A stretch of DNA of 64,000 nucleotides from Thermopolyspora sp044507605 (GCA_044507605.1 JBIQJI010000032.1:1-64000); one strand, 5' to 3'. Shown: positions 42,739 through 52,421, counted from the stretch's first letter. The notes: a model not told the origin generated them from the letters alone. Numbers and translations are program-made.

Positions 42739-44946
42739 TCAGGGGGAGCCGAGGCTCCATGCTCGCAGGATGCGGCTCTCCTCCGACAGGACGGCGATCG
42801 GGCGGCCGGTGAGTTCGGCCACGGTCAGTGCGAGGGGATTGCCGCCGCCCGGCACCTCGTCGATGGTCACGCCGTTGGTGAGGTTCCACAGCCGCAGGGT
42901 CTGGTCGCCGCCGTAGGGGCGGTGGACCACGGCGGCGACGGGTACGCCGTCGAGATCGGTGACGGCCACGGCGGCGGTGAAGCGGTCGTCGGGGCTGATG
43001 TCGCTGAAGCTCCACTTGCCGCGGCGTTTGCCGGTGGTCAGGTCGTAGACGCGCAGCGTGGCGTCCAGGTGGGTGGACACGACGACGGGGCGGTCGTCGA
43101 TCCGGCCGCAGGCCAGCCGCTCGATGCCGCCGTTCAGGCCGAGGGAGTATGTGCGCAGCAGGGTGCCGGTCCGTACCTTCCACAGCCGGAGGCGGCCCTT
43201 GTTGTCGCCGGTGACCAGCACGTCGTCGTACTCGATGCGGCCGAACGCCAGCCCGTTGACGCCCTGGAAGTGGCCGGTGAACTTTTTGCCGATCTGTTCG
43301 CCGGTGACGATGTTCCAGAACCGTACGACGCTCGTGAGGTCCTTCATGGGGTCGTACCGCTGGGAGACCGCGACGGGCGTGCCGGAGAGGGTCACCGCGA
43401 TGATGGGGTCGGCGGCCTTGTGCGAGGCGACCCGCTCGCCTTCCAGGGTCGATATCCGGTACGTCCCGTCGGCGTGCCCGGAGGCGACCATGCGGCTGCC
43501 GCCGATCTCGCCCACCGCCACGGCGTCCGCCGCTCCGGCGGCGGTGTGCACCTCCCGGGCGCCGGCGCCGCTGTCGAGGTCCCACGCGACCACCTGCCCT
43601 TTGGCGCCGCCGCAGACGACGAGGCCGCCGAACGCGGCCAGCGCGACGGGCGCGCCGTGCTTGGCGGGCAGCTTCACGGGGTCGGTGACCGGCGTGCCGA
43701 GGCCGCCGGTCGGGACGGCGACCGTGGGGGTGGCCGCCGGTGTGGTGGTCGCCGTCGACGGTGCCGGGGTGGACGTTCCGGACGGCGTCGGGGAGGTGGT
43801 GGGCGGGCCCGAGGCGGACCCCGAGGTGGCCGGGGTGGGGGTGGCGGACGGCGTGTGCGTGAGGGCGTCGCCGTGTCCCTCCCCCGCCCGCCAGATGGCC
43901 ACGCCGGTGGCGCCGGCGGCGACCACCGCCGACACGCCCGCGAGCAGCGTCCTGCGGGTCATCGCACGGTCGCGCCGCGGCTGGGTGTCATCGTCGCCCG
44001 TCGGTCCCGCCCCGGCCACCTGCCCGGGGCCGGTCGCCTCCCCGGAGCCGACCGGCTGCCCAGGCCCGACCGGCCGGCCGAGGGCGATCGGTCGCCCGGG
44101 GCCTGGTGCCTGCCTGGGCGTGGGGGAGGCAGGTGATGGGACTGGCCGGCCGGTCAGCCGGAGCAGCAGGGTGTCTGGGGTCGGGCGGGACGCCGGGTCT
44201 TTGGCCAGGCACTGTTCGATCGGGTTCACCAGGTGGGGCGGCACGCCGGTGAGGTCGGGGGTGCCGTTCAGGATGCCGTTGAGCACGGCCGGGACGCCGT
44301 TGCCCGGGAAGGGGGTGCGGGCGGTGGCCGCGAACACCATCGTGCCGGCCCAGCTGAACAGGTCGGACGCCGGGCCGATCTCGTCGCCTTTGATCTGTTC
44401 GGGCGACATGTACGCCGGCGTGCCGATCGGCCCTGACACCATGGTCGTCGCGTCGAGGGCTTTGGCGATGCCGAAGTCGATGACGATGGGCCCTTCGGGG
44501 CCCATGAGGACGTTGGCCGGTTTGAAGTCGCGGTGCACGATTCCGGCTCGGTGGATGGCGGCGAGCGCCGTCAGCGTGGCGATCGCCACCCGGTCCAGTC
44601 CGCCTCCGGAGCGCGGTCCCGACGTCTGGACCAGTTCGGCGAGCGTGTCTCCGGTGACGAATTCGCTGACGATGTAGGGTCGCTCGGCGTGCGTTCCGAC
44701 GTCGAGCACGGCGGCCGTGCAGAAGGCCGCGACCCGCCGGGTCGCCTCGACTTCCTGGAGGAAGCGCCGCCTGATGTTCTTGTCGCCGCTCAGGTGGCCG
44801 TGCAGGAGTTTGATGGCGACGTGCCGCCCCTGTCCGTCGGCCCCCTGGTAGACGACTCCTTGGCCGCCTGCCCCGAGTACCCCCAGCAGCCGGTAGCCGC
44901 CGATCAGTTCCGGATCATCGGGGCGAAGCGGTCGTACGTCCCCCAT
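42739..44946 (-). CDS. Transmembrane Ser/Thr protein kinase with WD/propeller sensor
   Basis: ATG 44946 after GAGGGGAG; 735 residues. Kinase: LGAGGQGVVY, VAIKLL, VHRDFKPANV, DFGIAKALD, GTPAYMSPEQ. A Pro/Gly linker, one helix (TLLAGVSAVVAAGATGVAIW) and a Ser/Thr/Pro stalk precede ~300 extracellular residues of degenerate WD-like repeats (GQVVAWDLDSG, VVRFWNIVTG, RLRLWKVRTG, LRVYDLTTG, TLRLWNLTNG, LRAWSLGS). It shares layout and kinase motifs with 30558-32684 but its repeats are far more diverged. The SGNH lipase gene converges on it. Confidence 0.92.
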   Translation of the reverse strand: MGDVRPLRPDDPELIGGYRLLGVLGAGGQGVVYQGADGQGRHVAIKLLHGHLSGDKNIRRRFLQEVEATRRVAAFCTAAVLDVGTHAERPYIVSEFVTGDTLAELVQTSGPRSGGGLDRVAIATLTALAAIHRAGIVHRDFKPANVLMGPEGPIVIDFGIAKALDATTMVSGPIGTPAYMSPEQIKGDEIGPASDLFSWAGTMVFAATARTPFPGNGVPAVLNGILNGTPDLTGVPPHLVNPIEQCLAKDPASRPTPDTLLLRLTGRPVPSPASPTPRQAPGPGRPIALGRPVGPGQPVGSGEATGPGQVAGAGPTGDDDTQPRRDRAMTRRTLLAGVSAVVAAGATGVAIWRAGEGHGDALTHTPSATPTPATSGSASGPPTTSPTPSGTSTPAPSTATTTPAATPTVAVPTGGLGTPVTDPVKLPAKHGAPVALAAFGGLVVCGGAKGQVVAWDLDSGAGAREVHTAAGAADAVAVGEIGGSRMVASGHADGTYRISTLEGERVASHKAADPIIAVTLSGTPVAVSQRYDPMKDLTSVVRFWNIVTGEQIGKKFTGHFQGVNGLAFGRIEYDDVLVTGDNKGRLRLWKVRTGTLLRTYSLGLNGGIERLACGRIDDRPVVVSTHLDATLRVYDLTTGKRRGKWSFSDISPDDRFTAAVAVTDLDGVPVAAVVHRPYGGDQTLRLWNLTNGVTIDEVPGGGNPLALTVAELTGRPIAVLSEESRILRAWSLGSP

Positions 44947-45080
44947 CCCACTCCCCTCTGGCTCGGCGAACCACACCATAGGTGCGTTCTGTTCGGTGCC
45001 GGAAGAGCGGGCCGATCACCGCCATCGAACCGAGACCGGCCCTCGCCCGCCCCGCTCGGGGAACGGCGAGGGCCGATGAT

Positions 45081-46190
45081 CTAGCGGTTGACGCAGCGCG
45101 AACCGTTGAGGGTGAACACCGTCGGATCCGGGCTGGGGCTCGGGCCCGAGCCGGACTGGATGCCGTTGAAGCCGATCTGCACGGTGGCGCCCGGCCCGAG
45201 CTGCCCGTTCCACGGCATGTTGGTGGCCGTGACGTGGGTCTGCTGCTGGGCCCAGACGGCGTTCCAGCCTTGGCCGACCTGCTGACCGGGGGCCAGGTCG
45301 AACGCGAGCGTCCATCCGTCGATCGGCTCCGAGCCGACGTTGGTGATCTCCAGCCAGACGCTCATTCCGGAGCCCCACGAGGACGACTCGTACGTCACCG
45401 CGCACTGCCCCGCGCTGGGCGTCGGCGTCGGCGTGGGGGTGGGTGTCGGCGTGGGGACGGGCAGGCCTTGCCGGGCGAGCACCGACACCGGGGCGGACGG
45501 CGCGCTCAGGTTCCCGGCGGCGTCCTTGGCGACCACGACGTAGATGTAGGTCTGGCCGGTGACCAGGTTGCTCTCGGTGAAGCTGGTCCACGTCGTGGAG
45601 CCCACCTTCAGGTAGCCGGTCGCGGTCTCGCGGTACACGTCGTAGCCGGTGACCGCCACGTTGTCGGTCGCGGCCGTCCAGCAGAACGCCGTGCCGGGGA
45701 AGTCGGCGATGCAGTAGTCGCGCAAACCCGTCGGCGGGCTCGGCGGGGTGGTGTCGCCGGGCGTGGGGGTCGGGGTCGAGGTCGGCATCGCGCCGGTGGT
45801 CGCGTTGGCGCTGAACAGGGCCGACGGCGCGCTGACGTTTCCGGCGGCGTCGGTGGCGACGATGTAGAAGGTGTAGAGGCGGCCGCGTTCGCCCGAGATG
45901 ATGGCCGGGCTGGTCGCCCCGGTCTTCACCCGCGTGAAGCCGGTCGCGCCCAGCTGGTAGATGTCGTAGCCGGTGACTCCGACGTCGTCGGTGGAGGGCT
46001 CCCAGCAGATGCCGACGTATCCGACGGTGCCGCCGTACGGCACGGGCGGTGGGCAGGGGGTGAGGCCTGTCGGCCTGCTCGGCGGGGTCGTGTCCGCGTC
46101 GGCCTGCGCCGGGGCCATGCCGGCCACCACGACCAGGCCGAGTAGCGCCGCGACCAGCATGCCCCAGATCGTCGTCCTGGCAGCTCGCAT
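45081..46190 (-). CDS. Secreted protein with two fibronectin III domains and a CBM2
   Basis: ATG 46190 follows AGAGGTGG; 369 residues. Signal peptide MRAARTTIWGMLVAALLGLVVVAGMAPAQA cut near residue 31. Two FnIII modules (TPPSRPTGLT...CWEPSTDDVGVTGYDIY and TPPSPPTGLR...CWTAATDNVAVTGYDVYR) are joined by a PTPTP linker, then a (TP)n linker and a C-terminal CBM2 with C-to-C disulfide (QCAVTYESSSWGSG...GSRCVNR) and the surface tryptophans of a cellulose/xylan binder. No catalytic domain exists in the frame. A polysaccharide-binding or wall-attachment protein. Confidence 0.9.
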   Translation of the reverse strand: MRAARTTIWGMLVAALLGLVVVAGMAPAQADADTTPPSRPTGLTPCPPPVPYGGTVGYVGICWEPSTDDVGVTGYDIYQLGATGFTRVKTGATSPAIISGERGRLYTFYIVATDAAGNVSAPSALFSANATTGAMPTSTPTPTPGDTTPPSPPTGLRDYCIADFPGTAFCWTAATDNVAVTGYDVYRETATGYLKVGSTTWTSFTESNLVTGQTYIYVVVAKDAAGNLSAPSAPVSVLARQGLPVPTPTPTPTPTPTPSAGQCAVTYESSSWGSGMSVWLEITNVGSEPIDGWTLAFDLAPGQQVGQGWNAVWAQQQTHVTATNMPWNGQLGPGATVQIGFNGIQSGSGPSPSPDPTVFTLNGSRCVNR

Positions 46191-46511
46191 GATCCACCTC
46201 TTAGGGAAGAAGCCCGTCGCGCCGATCGTCCGAGCCTTCACGAATCAGGTCAAAGCCCGCTTCCAAGCGCCGTCCATCGCCGCAGCTCCGCCCGCCACCT
46301 GCGTGTATGTTTCAGCGCCACCACCAGAGCCCCGCTGCGTGCCGGCCATGGGCGTGCGATCGTGCCGGCATCGGCTGCGGGTTTCCGGCTCGGCTCCGTC
46401 ACTCGCGACGCGAGGGCCGCGAGAGGGTCGAGCGCGGCATGTCGTTCGCGAGACGCCCGATCGTCCCGCCGGGCGTCGGGCGCATCGGTGGCCGCCGGGC
46501 GCCGGGGTGTG
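46191..46511. other. Intergenic region with a hairpin, no gene
   Basis: This 321-base stretch separates the CBM2 gene start from the end of the lipoprotein gene (both minus strand). Open frames here look like composition shadows. The right side, up to 46300, should hold the CBM2 promoter, though no clear -35/-10 is visible. A hairpin at 46452-46477 lies near the lipoprotein stop. Confidence 0.5.
46452..46477 (-). terminator. Hairpin downstream of the propeller lipoprotein gene
   Basis: GACGCCCG (46452-46459) and CGGGCGTC (46470-46477) pair perfectly around a 10-base loop, 35 bases beyond the stop of the gene ending at 46512. No U tract follows. Confidence 0.5.
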
Positions 46512-47762
46512 TCAGTCGCGTACGGCGATCCAGCCGACGCCGTCTTCGTCGTAGTCGGGCTGGTCGCCGACGGCGATGAGGTGGGTGCCGCCCGGTACGG
46601 TGGCCAGGTCGGTGACGGCGCCGGGCAGGCCCTTGGGGATGCGGTCCCGGGTCCAGCGGCCGTCGGCGTAGTGGAGGATCGACACCTGGGGCTGGGTGGC
46701 GGCCCAGAAGCCGCCGTGGCCGTCGGCGGCGACGGCGCTGAACGAGCCGGCGTAGGCGCGGCCGGGGCGGTCGTTCTTGGCGGGGACGGGCACGGAGGTC
46801 CAGCGGGTGCCGTCGTATCTCAGCGCGACGGCGTCGGCGCGGCGCGTGCCCTGAAGGGTGCCGACCGCCCACACCTCGGTGGGCGAGACCGCGTCGACGT
46901 CCAGCAGCACCAGCCGCGGACGGTCGCCGGGCCACTGCGGGCCCGGCACGCCGAGCGGAGGGAACGCCGCGTCGCCGAAGGTCGACGTGGTCCACCGCCG
47001 CCCGTCCCAGTGCAGGATCGAGGCGCCGCCGACCGCCCACACGTCGTCGGGGCCGGTGGCGCTCATCGCCCGGATGGACGCGACGCCGGCGGGCCGCCAT
47101 TCCCGGGACCATCGGCCGCCGGACCATCGGGCGAGGTAGGCGCCGGGCCGATCGTCGAGGGTGGCGCCGCCCACCCACACATCGCCCGGGGCGGCGGCGA
47201 CGGCGGCGCGGGGGCGGCGCCGGCTCTGGCCGCCCATGCTCGTCCAGGCGGAGCCGGTCCACCGCCACGCGTGGGCCTCGTGGTCGAACGTCCACACTTC
47301 GCCGGGGGAGGTGGCGGTCACGGCCATGAGGTAGCCCGCCTGGCCGGGGGGCGGGGCGTCCCGCCAGCGGACGCCGTCCCACCGTTTCACGGACGGAGCG
47401 CCCTCATCGTGGGAGCCTACCGCCCAGGCTTCGCGCGGGCCGGTCACCTCGACGTCTTTCAGGCCACCGCCCCACCCGCTGTCGCCGCCCGACCTCCAGA
47501 CGGCGGCGACGTCGGTGACGGGTTTCGCCCAGGCCCGCGGTGCCGGCGTGCCCGTCGCAAGCCGGGAGGAGGACGGAGAGGAGGACGGCGAGGCCGGCCG
47601 TGCGGGGGACGGCGTGGCTTGACCGTTGCGCGGGGAGGCGGAGGACGCGCCGCTTCCGCCCTCTCCGGGAGGCGCGGTGGCGGGCTTCGCGGCGGACGCG
47701 GAACACCCCGCCGTCGCCACCGTCATCATCGCGATCGCGGCCATCGCGGCCCTTGCCCGCAT
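46512..47762 (-). CDS. Lipoprotein with beta-propeller repeats
   Basis: From ATG 47762, 416 residues. Lipoprotein signal MRARAAMAAIAMMTVATAGC with Cys20 as the lipidation site, then a Ser/Pro/Thr/Gly spacer of ~50 residues. The mature body repeats the pattern 'G-P-x-x-V/A-W-A-V-G ... W-D-G-x-x-W' (GPREAWAVG, SPGEVWTFD, APGDVWVGG, GPDDVWAVG, SPTEVWAVG with RWDGVRWRD, HWDGRRWTT, RYDGTRWTS), a propeller-type fold. No catalytic site assignable. A surface binding protein whose ligand is unknown. Confidence 0.85.
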   Translation of the reverse strand: MRARAAMAAIAMMTVATAGCSASAAKPATAPPGEGGSGASSASPRNGQATPSPARPASPSSSPSSSRLATGTPAPRAWAKPVTDVAAVWRSGGDSGWGGGLKDVEVTGPREAWAVGSHDEGAPSVKRWDGVRWRDAPPPGQAGYLMAVTATSPGEVWTFDHEAHAWRWTGSAWTSMGGQSRRRPRAAVAAAPGDVWVGGATLDDRPGAYLARWSGGRWSREWRPAGVASIRAMSATGPDDVWAVGGASILHWDGRRWTTSTFGDAAFPPLGVPGPQWPGDRPRLVLLDVDAVSPTEVWAVGTLQGTRRADAVALRYDGTRWTSVPVPAKNDRPGRAYAGSFSAVAADGHGGFWAATQPQVSILHYADGRWTRDRIPKGLPGAVTDLATVPGGTHLIAVGDQPDYDEDGVGWIAVRD

Positions 47763-47935
47763 TCGCGGAAGTATAGGGCCCGGCAATCGACGCGTCGGGC
47801 GATTCGCCCCCGGCAGCGGACGACGGGACCTGCGCTTGTGCGCATGTACCCCGAGGGCGGGGCGGTCGGCCTGCGCCCGAAATCGTCGACCGCCAGGCCC
47901 TGGGCCGTGGTCAGCGGCCGTGGTCAGCGGCCTTG

Positions 47936-48841
47936 TCAGCGGACCGGGGCGGCGGGCGGAGAGGCGGCCCGGGCGAGCGCGGCGGCGCCCAGCACCCCCG
48001 CGCGCATGCCGAGGGTGGAGACGCGCACGTGGGGCGGGGGACGGAACGTCAGGGCGGCGGCCAGACGGGTGCGGAGCGGGGCGAGCAGGAGATCGCCGCT
48101 CTCGGCCAGGCCGCCGGCGATGACGATCGCGGCGGGGTCGAGGATCAGGGTGTAGGTGGCCAGGGCCAGAGCCAGGGTGTCGATCGCGCCGGCCCACACG
48201 CGGGCCGCCCGCGGGTCGCCGGCCGCGACGGCGCGGGCGACCTCGGCGGCCGACGGCACCCCGTAGTCGGCGGCGATCGCGGACGCCGAGGAGTAGGCGG
48301 CCAGGCAGCCGCTCTGGCCGCACGGGCAGGGCCGGCCGCCCGGGTGCACCGGGATGTGGCCGATCTGGCCGCTCAGCGTCGTCGCGTACGGCTCGCCGCG
48401 GATCACCATCGCGCCCGCGATGCTGGTGCCGATGGGCAGGAACAGCAGATCGGTCTCGGGGGCGTGCGCGGCCTCGGCCAGGCCGGCCACCTGCACGTCG
48501 TTGCCGATCACGACGGGCACGGGCAGGTCGCAGAAGGCGGCCGCGGGCACGTCGCGCCAGCCCAGCGTGGCCGAGTAGCGGGCGACCTGCCGCACGGAGT
48601 CCACCGGGCCCGGAACGGCCAGGCCGACCGCGTGCGGGCCGTGGCCGTACCGCTCGGCGCCCAGCGCGGCGAGCTCCGCCGCGAAGGCGCGGATGCCGGC
48701 CACCGGGTCGGCCCGATCGGTCGGCCGGCTCACCAGCACCGGATCCGTGCCCTCGCCGGTGACGAGCCCGCCCTTCATGTCGGTGCCGCCGACGTCGATG
48801 GCGACGACGTACGCGGGGTGCGCGGGGTGCGCGCCGGTCAT
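47936..48841 (-). CDS. ROK-family sugar kinase
   Basis: 301 residues. ATP loop VVAIDVGGTDMKGGLV, catalytic VVIGNDVQVAGLAEA aspartate, and the ROK zinc motif GHIPVHPGGRPCPCGQSGCL (H plus three Cys). Probably phosphorylates glucose, an N-acyl hexosamine or another hexose in the cytoplasm. Its ATG overlaps the stop of the oxidoreductase gene (48838-48841), so the two are coupled and controlled from the promoter facing the ROK repressor at 50207. Confidence 0.9.
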   Translation of the reverse strand: MTGAHPAHPAYVVAIDVGGTDMKGGLVTGEGTDPVLVSRPTDRADPVAGIRAFAAELAALGAERYGHGPHAVGLAVPGPVDSVRQVARYSATLGWRDVPAAAFCDLPVPVVIGNDVQVAGLAEAAHAPETDLLFLPIGTSIAGAMVIRGEPYATTLSGQIGHIPVHPGGRPCPCGQSGCLAAYSSASAIAADYGVPSAAEVARAVAAGDPRAARVWAGAIDTLALALATYTLILDPAAIVIAGGLAESGDLLLAPLRTRLAAALTFRPPPHVRVSTLGMRAGVLGAAALARAASPPAAPVR

Positions 48842-50133
48842 CCGCGCCCCTCGGCGGCCCGGCCCGGGGCGGGCACGACGCCTGCGTCCATCAGGGTGAC
48901 GATGCCGTTGGTGGTGCGGGCGCGTTCGGCGGCCCAGACGATGCGGTGGGTCGCGAGGCTGATGTCGGCGTCGGAGAACAGCAGGGTGGGGTCGCCGGCG
49001 GCCACGGCCGCCAGGAACGCCTCGATGAGGCCCGCGTCGCCGCCGCCGTGGCCCTCAGCCGCGGACGGGCCGGCCGTCTCGAAAACGTCGATGGTCTCCT
49101 CGGCTCCGGTGCGGAAGTCGACGACACGCAGGGTGCGGCCGTCGCCCTCGGCGTAGCCGTGGGTGCCGAACAGGCGCGTGCGGCGGTGCTCCATCGGGCT
49201 GAACGCGGTCATGGTGAACGTGCAGGTGGCGCCGTCGGGGAACTCCATGGTGACCACCTGGTGGTCCACCACGTCGTTGTCGCAGGCGTACACGCAGCGG
49301 CCGTACGGGCCGGTGCGCAGCGCGTCCAGCACGCCGTCCTCGGTGAGTTCGTGAGTGATCGCGCCGAGCGGCCAGAAGTGGCGGTCGGGGTCGGCGAGAC
49401 AGTCCAGGTACAGCCGCTTCGCCGAGTAGGGGCAGGTGGGTTCGAGGGGGCAGTCGACGCAGCGGTCGGCGGCGCCGGGCGGGCGTTGCGAGGCGCGGAA
49501 GTGGGTCAGGCTCCCGAAGGAGGCGATCTTGGCGGGGGTCTGCCCGAACAGGTGGACCAGCCAGTCGATGTCGTGGCAGGACTTGGTGAGGAGCATCGGG
49601 GCCGAGGTGTGCTCGTTGCGCCAGTTGCCGCGCACGAAGGAGTGGGCGTAGTGCCACCAGCCGACGGGCTCCAGGTGCTGGGCGCTGACGAGCCGCCCGA
49701 TGCGGCCCTCGTCGAGGATCCGCCTCAGCCGCCGCGTGTAGGGGGTGTAGAGCAGCACGTGGCACACGGCCAGGATGACGCGGTTGCGGCGGGCGGCGTC
49801 GGCGATGCGGGCGGCGTCGGCCTCGCTGGTCGCCATGGGCTTCTCCAGCAGGATGTGGTAGCCGAGGTCGGCCATGCGCACGGCGGGGGCGGTGTGCATC
49901 CGGTCCTGGGTGGCGATGACGGCCGCGTCGGCCAGCCGGCCGGCCGCCGCCAGGGCCGCCCAGTCGTCGAACACCCGGTCGGGCGGTATGCCGAACTCGG
50001 CCGCCGCTCGCCGTCTGCGGCGCGGGTCGGGCTCCGCGACCGCGACCACCCGGGCGCCGCCCTTGACCGCGAGTCGTGCGTAGGCCTGGCCACGTAGCCC
50101 GGCGCCGACGATGGCCAGAGTCACTGCGGACAT
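48838..50133 (-). CDS. Gfo/Idh/MocA-family oxidoreductase
   Basis: ATG 50133, 431 residues. N-terminal Rossmann fold VTLAIVGAGLRGQAYARLAV, the EKPMA motif near residue 95 and a C-terminal alpha/beta domain. A cysteine cluster RCVDCPLEPTCPYS near 245 and GGDAGLIEAFLAAV near 385 mark the subgroup that acts on glycosides or inositols. It uses NAD(P) to oxidise a sugar hydroxyl. It is first in the operon with the ROK kinase and divergent from the ROK repressor, so it is likely part of catabolism of one sugar. Confidence 0.9.
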   Translation of the reverse strand: MSAVTLAIVGAGLRGQAYARLAVKGGARVVAVAEPDPRRRRRAAAEFGIPPDRVFDDWAALAAAGRLADAAVIATQDRMHTAPAVRMADLGYHILLEKPMATSEADAARIADAARRNRVILAVCHVLLYTPYTRRLRRILDEGRIGRLVSAQHLEPVGWWHYAHSFVRGNWRNEHTSAPMLLTKSCHDIDWLVHLFGQTPAKIASFGSLTHFRASQRPPGAADRCVDCPLEPTCPYSAKRLYLDCLADPDRHFWPLGAITHELTEDGVLDALRTGPYGRCVYACDNDVVDHQVVTMEFPDGATCTFTMTAFSPMEHRRTRLFGTHGYAEGDGRTLRVVDFRTGAEETIDVFETAGPSAAEGHGGGDAGLIEAFLAAVAAGDPTLLFSDADISLATHRIVWAAERARTTNGIVTLMDAGVVPAPGRAAEGRG

Positions 50134-50206
50134 CGGAACCTTTCCCGTTGAAATACCCTGGACTCCTTGATAATAGGCCGATCCAGTGTCGTCACAAGGG
50201 GTGGGG

Positions 50207-51358
50207 ATGACCGCAGACCTGAGCGGAGGGGACCTCTCCCGGCTCCGCCGGCTCAACGCGCTCGCCGCGATCCGCACGCTGCGCGAGGAGTCGCCGGCCA
50301 CGCTGACCGAGCTCGCCCGCCGCACCGGCCTGTCCCGCGCGTCGACCGAGGACGTGGTGCGCGAGCTCGTCGAGCTGGGCTGGCTCGCCGAGGCCGAGCC
50401 CACGGCGGGCTCGGTGGGCCGGCCGGCCAGGCGCTACCGCTTCCGCGCGGAGGCCGGCCACATCCTCGGCGTCGACATCGGCGGGCACAAGATCCGGGCG
50501 CTGGTCACCGACCTCGACGGCACCGTGCTGTCGCGCAGCCGCATCGAGGTGACGCCGGTGATGGGCCGCAGGGCCCGCCTGGAGGCGGTCGACGAGGCCG
50601 TACGCGGGGCGCTGCGCGAGGCGGGCATGCCGCCCGCCTCGGTGTGGGTCACCGGCGTGGCGACCACCGGCCTCGTCGACGGCACCGGCCGCGTCATGCT
50701 GTCGGACGCCCTGCCGGAGTGGACGGGCGTCGACGTGGCCGCGCACCTCGGGCGGCTGGTCCCCGGCCCCGTGCGGGTCGAGAACGACAGCAAGCTCGCG
50801 GCCCTCGCCGAAACCTGGCGGGGTGTGGCCCGCTACGCCGAGAACGTGGTGTTCCTGCTCGCCGGGCTGCGCACCGGCGCCGGCCTGATCATCGACGGCA
50901 AGCTGCATCGAGGGTTCGCCAACGCCGCCGGCGAGATCGGCGCACTGCCGGCGGCGGGCTGGATCCGGGCCCGGGAGCAGCTGAAGTCGTGGCCGCTCGC
51001 CGACCCCGGCGCCGTCGGGGACGTCTTCCTCGCCGCCCGCAACGGCGACCGCAAGGCGGCGGGCGCGGTGCGCAGGTACGTGCGCGACCTCGCCGTCGGC
51101 GCGTCCGCCCTGGTGCTCACGCTCGACCCCGAGCTGGTGGTGCTGGGCGGCGGCTTCTCCCGGTCGGCCGACGTGCTCGTCGAGCCGCTGCGCCGCGAGC
51201 TCGACCGCTGGTGCCTGCGCACGCCCGAGATCAGGGTGTCGGCGTTCGCCGAAGAGGGCGTGGTGCTCGGCGCCGTCAAGCTGGCGCTGGACCACGTCGA
51301 GGAGGTGCTGCACGGTTCGCCGGAACTCGTCTCGCCGGACCGGTTCCGGCGCCGCTGA
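50207..51358 (+). CDS. ROK-family transcriptional repressor
   Basis: ATG 50207 is preceded by AAGGGGTGGGG; GTG 50186 is an alternative. 383 residues: an N-terminal winged HTH (ATLTELARRTGLSRASTEDVVRELVELGWL) and a ROK sugar-binding domain with GVDIGGHKIRALVTD and VRVENDSKLAALAE. The zinc cysteine cluster of kinases is missing (GEIGALPAAG instead), as in a sensor without kinase activity. Only 73 bases separate it from the oxidoreductase start. TGGACTCC at 50159-50166 and TGGACTCCA at 51396-51404 may be its sites. Confidence 0.9.
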   Translation: MTADLSGGDLSRLRRLNALAAIRTLREESPATLTELARRTGLSRASTEDVVRELVELGWLAEAEPTAGSVGRPARRYRFRAEAGHILGVDIGGHKIRALVTDLDGTVLSRSRIEVTPVMGRRARLEAVDEAVRGALREAGMPPASVWVTGVATTGLVDGTGRVMLSDALPEWTGVDVAAHLGRLVPGPVRVENDSKLAALAETWRGVARYAENVVFLLAGLRTGAGLIIDGKLHRGFANAAGEIGALPAAGWIRAREQLKSWPLADPGAVGDVFLAARNGDRKAAGAVRRYVRDLAVGASALVLTLDPELVVLGGGFSRSADVLVEPLRRELDRWCLRTPEIRVSAFAEEGVVLGAVKLALDHVEEVLHGSPELVSPDRFRRR

Positions 51359-51496
51359 CGGCTCGTGACCGCATCGAGTCCCGATCGGATTTCGTTGGAC
51401 TCCATGGTTGATGCCCACCCGATCCACGTCTCTGGAGCGCCCCGCGCCCCGATCGCCAGGAGGACGTCGATGCGGTCGGATACATCGGCCACGTGA

Positions 51497-52357
51497 TCAC
51501 TGCTCTGCCAGGGCGGATGACCGCCAGGCGGCGGCGTGCTCGTGCGCGTACGCCGTCAGCGAGCGGGCCGGGTGGCCGGTGACACGTTCGACCGTGTCGG
51601 TCACCAGGGCGTTGTGGCCGTCGCGGATGAGTTGGAACAGTACCCGCTGCCAGGCGATCGAACGGTCGGCGAGGCCCGCCGCTCGAAGTGCCTCGACATG
51701 CTGCTCGGCGGTGAGGGCCGTGTATCGCAGCTCCCGGCCGGCGGCCTCACCCAGCGCCCGCACGGCCTGCGTGTGGGTGAGCGCCTCTGGGCCGGTGATG
51801 AGATAGACCTGACCGGCGTGGCCGTCTTCGGTGAGCGCGGCGGCGGCCACTTCGGCGATGTCACGCGTGTCGACGAAGCTCACCAAGGCGTCGGCGGCCG
51901 GGAGCTCCAGCACTCCCTGATCGCGTAGGGCGGGAGCGAAGCCTTCACCGAAGTTCTGCTGGAACCAGTTCGGCCGCAGGATGGTCCACTCCTTGCCGGA
52001 TGCGCGTACGTCCGCCTCCCAGGTGGCCATCGGGATCGCGTCGGGCAGCAGGTCGACGCCCAGCACCGACAGCAGCACGACCCGCCGCACGTGACGCGCC
52101 GCGGTCAGCAGCTCGCCGACCAGCCCGGGGCGGTCGGGCACCATGTACGGGCCCACCACGTACAGCGCGTCGACGCCTCGCAGCGCCTCCTGCCACGTCC
52201 CCGGGTCGGTCCACTCGAAGCGGACCGCCTCCACCCCGTCGATCCGGGACGGGGCGGGGTTGCGACTGGCCGCACGCACCCGCACACCACGTGGCGCCAG
52301 CGCCTCCACTACGGCCCTGCCGGTCTTCCCACTCGCTCCGAGCACCAGAACGGTCAT
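51497..52357 (-). CDS. NmrA/SDR-type NAD(P)-binding protein
   Basis: 286 residues. Atypical SDR of the NmrA group: VLVLGASGKTGRAVVEAL nucleotide loop, LYVVGPYM, ILRPNWFQQNF and FVDTRDIAEVAAAAL. Such proteins reduce small molecules or sense NAD(P) balance. The gene is divergent from an AraC regulator at 52459, 101 bases between starts, so it is the expected target of that regulator. Confidence 0.88.
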   Translation of the reverse strand: MTVLVLGASGKTGRAVVEALAPRGVRVRAASRNPAPSRIDGVEAVRFEWTDPGTWQEALRGVDALYVVGPYMVPDRPGLVGELLTAARHVRRVVLLSVLGVDLLPDAIPMATWEADVRASGKEWTILRPNWFQQNFGEGFAPALRDQGVLELPAADALVSFVDTRDIAEVAAAALTEDGHAGQVYLITGPEALTHTQAVRALGEAAGRELRYTALTAEQHVEALRAAGLADRSIAWQRVLFQLIRDGHNALVTDTVERVTGHPARSLTAYAHEHAAAWRSSALAEQ

Positions 52358-52421
52358 CGCGGATCTCCCTTCATCGATCTTCTGGAAGGGAGATTACGCA
52401 CTCCAGGCCGGACGATGAATG

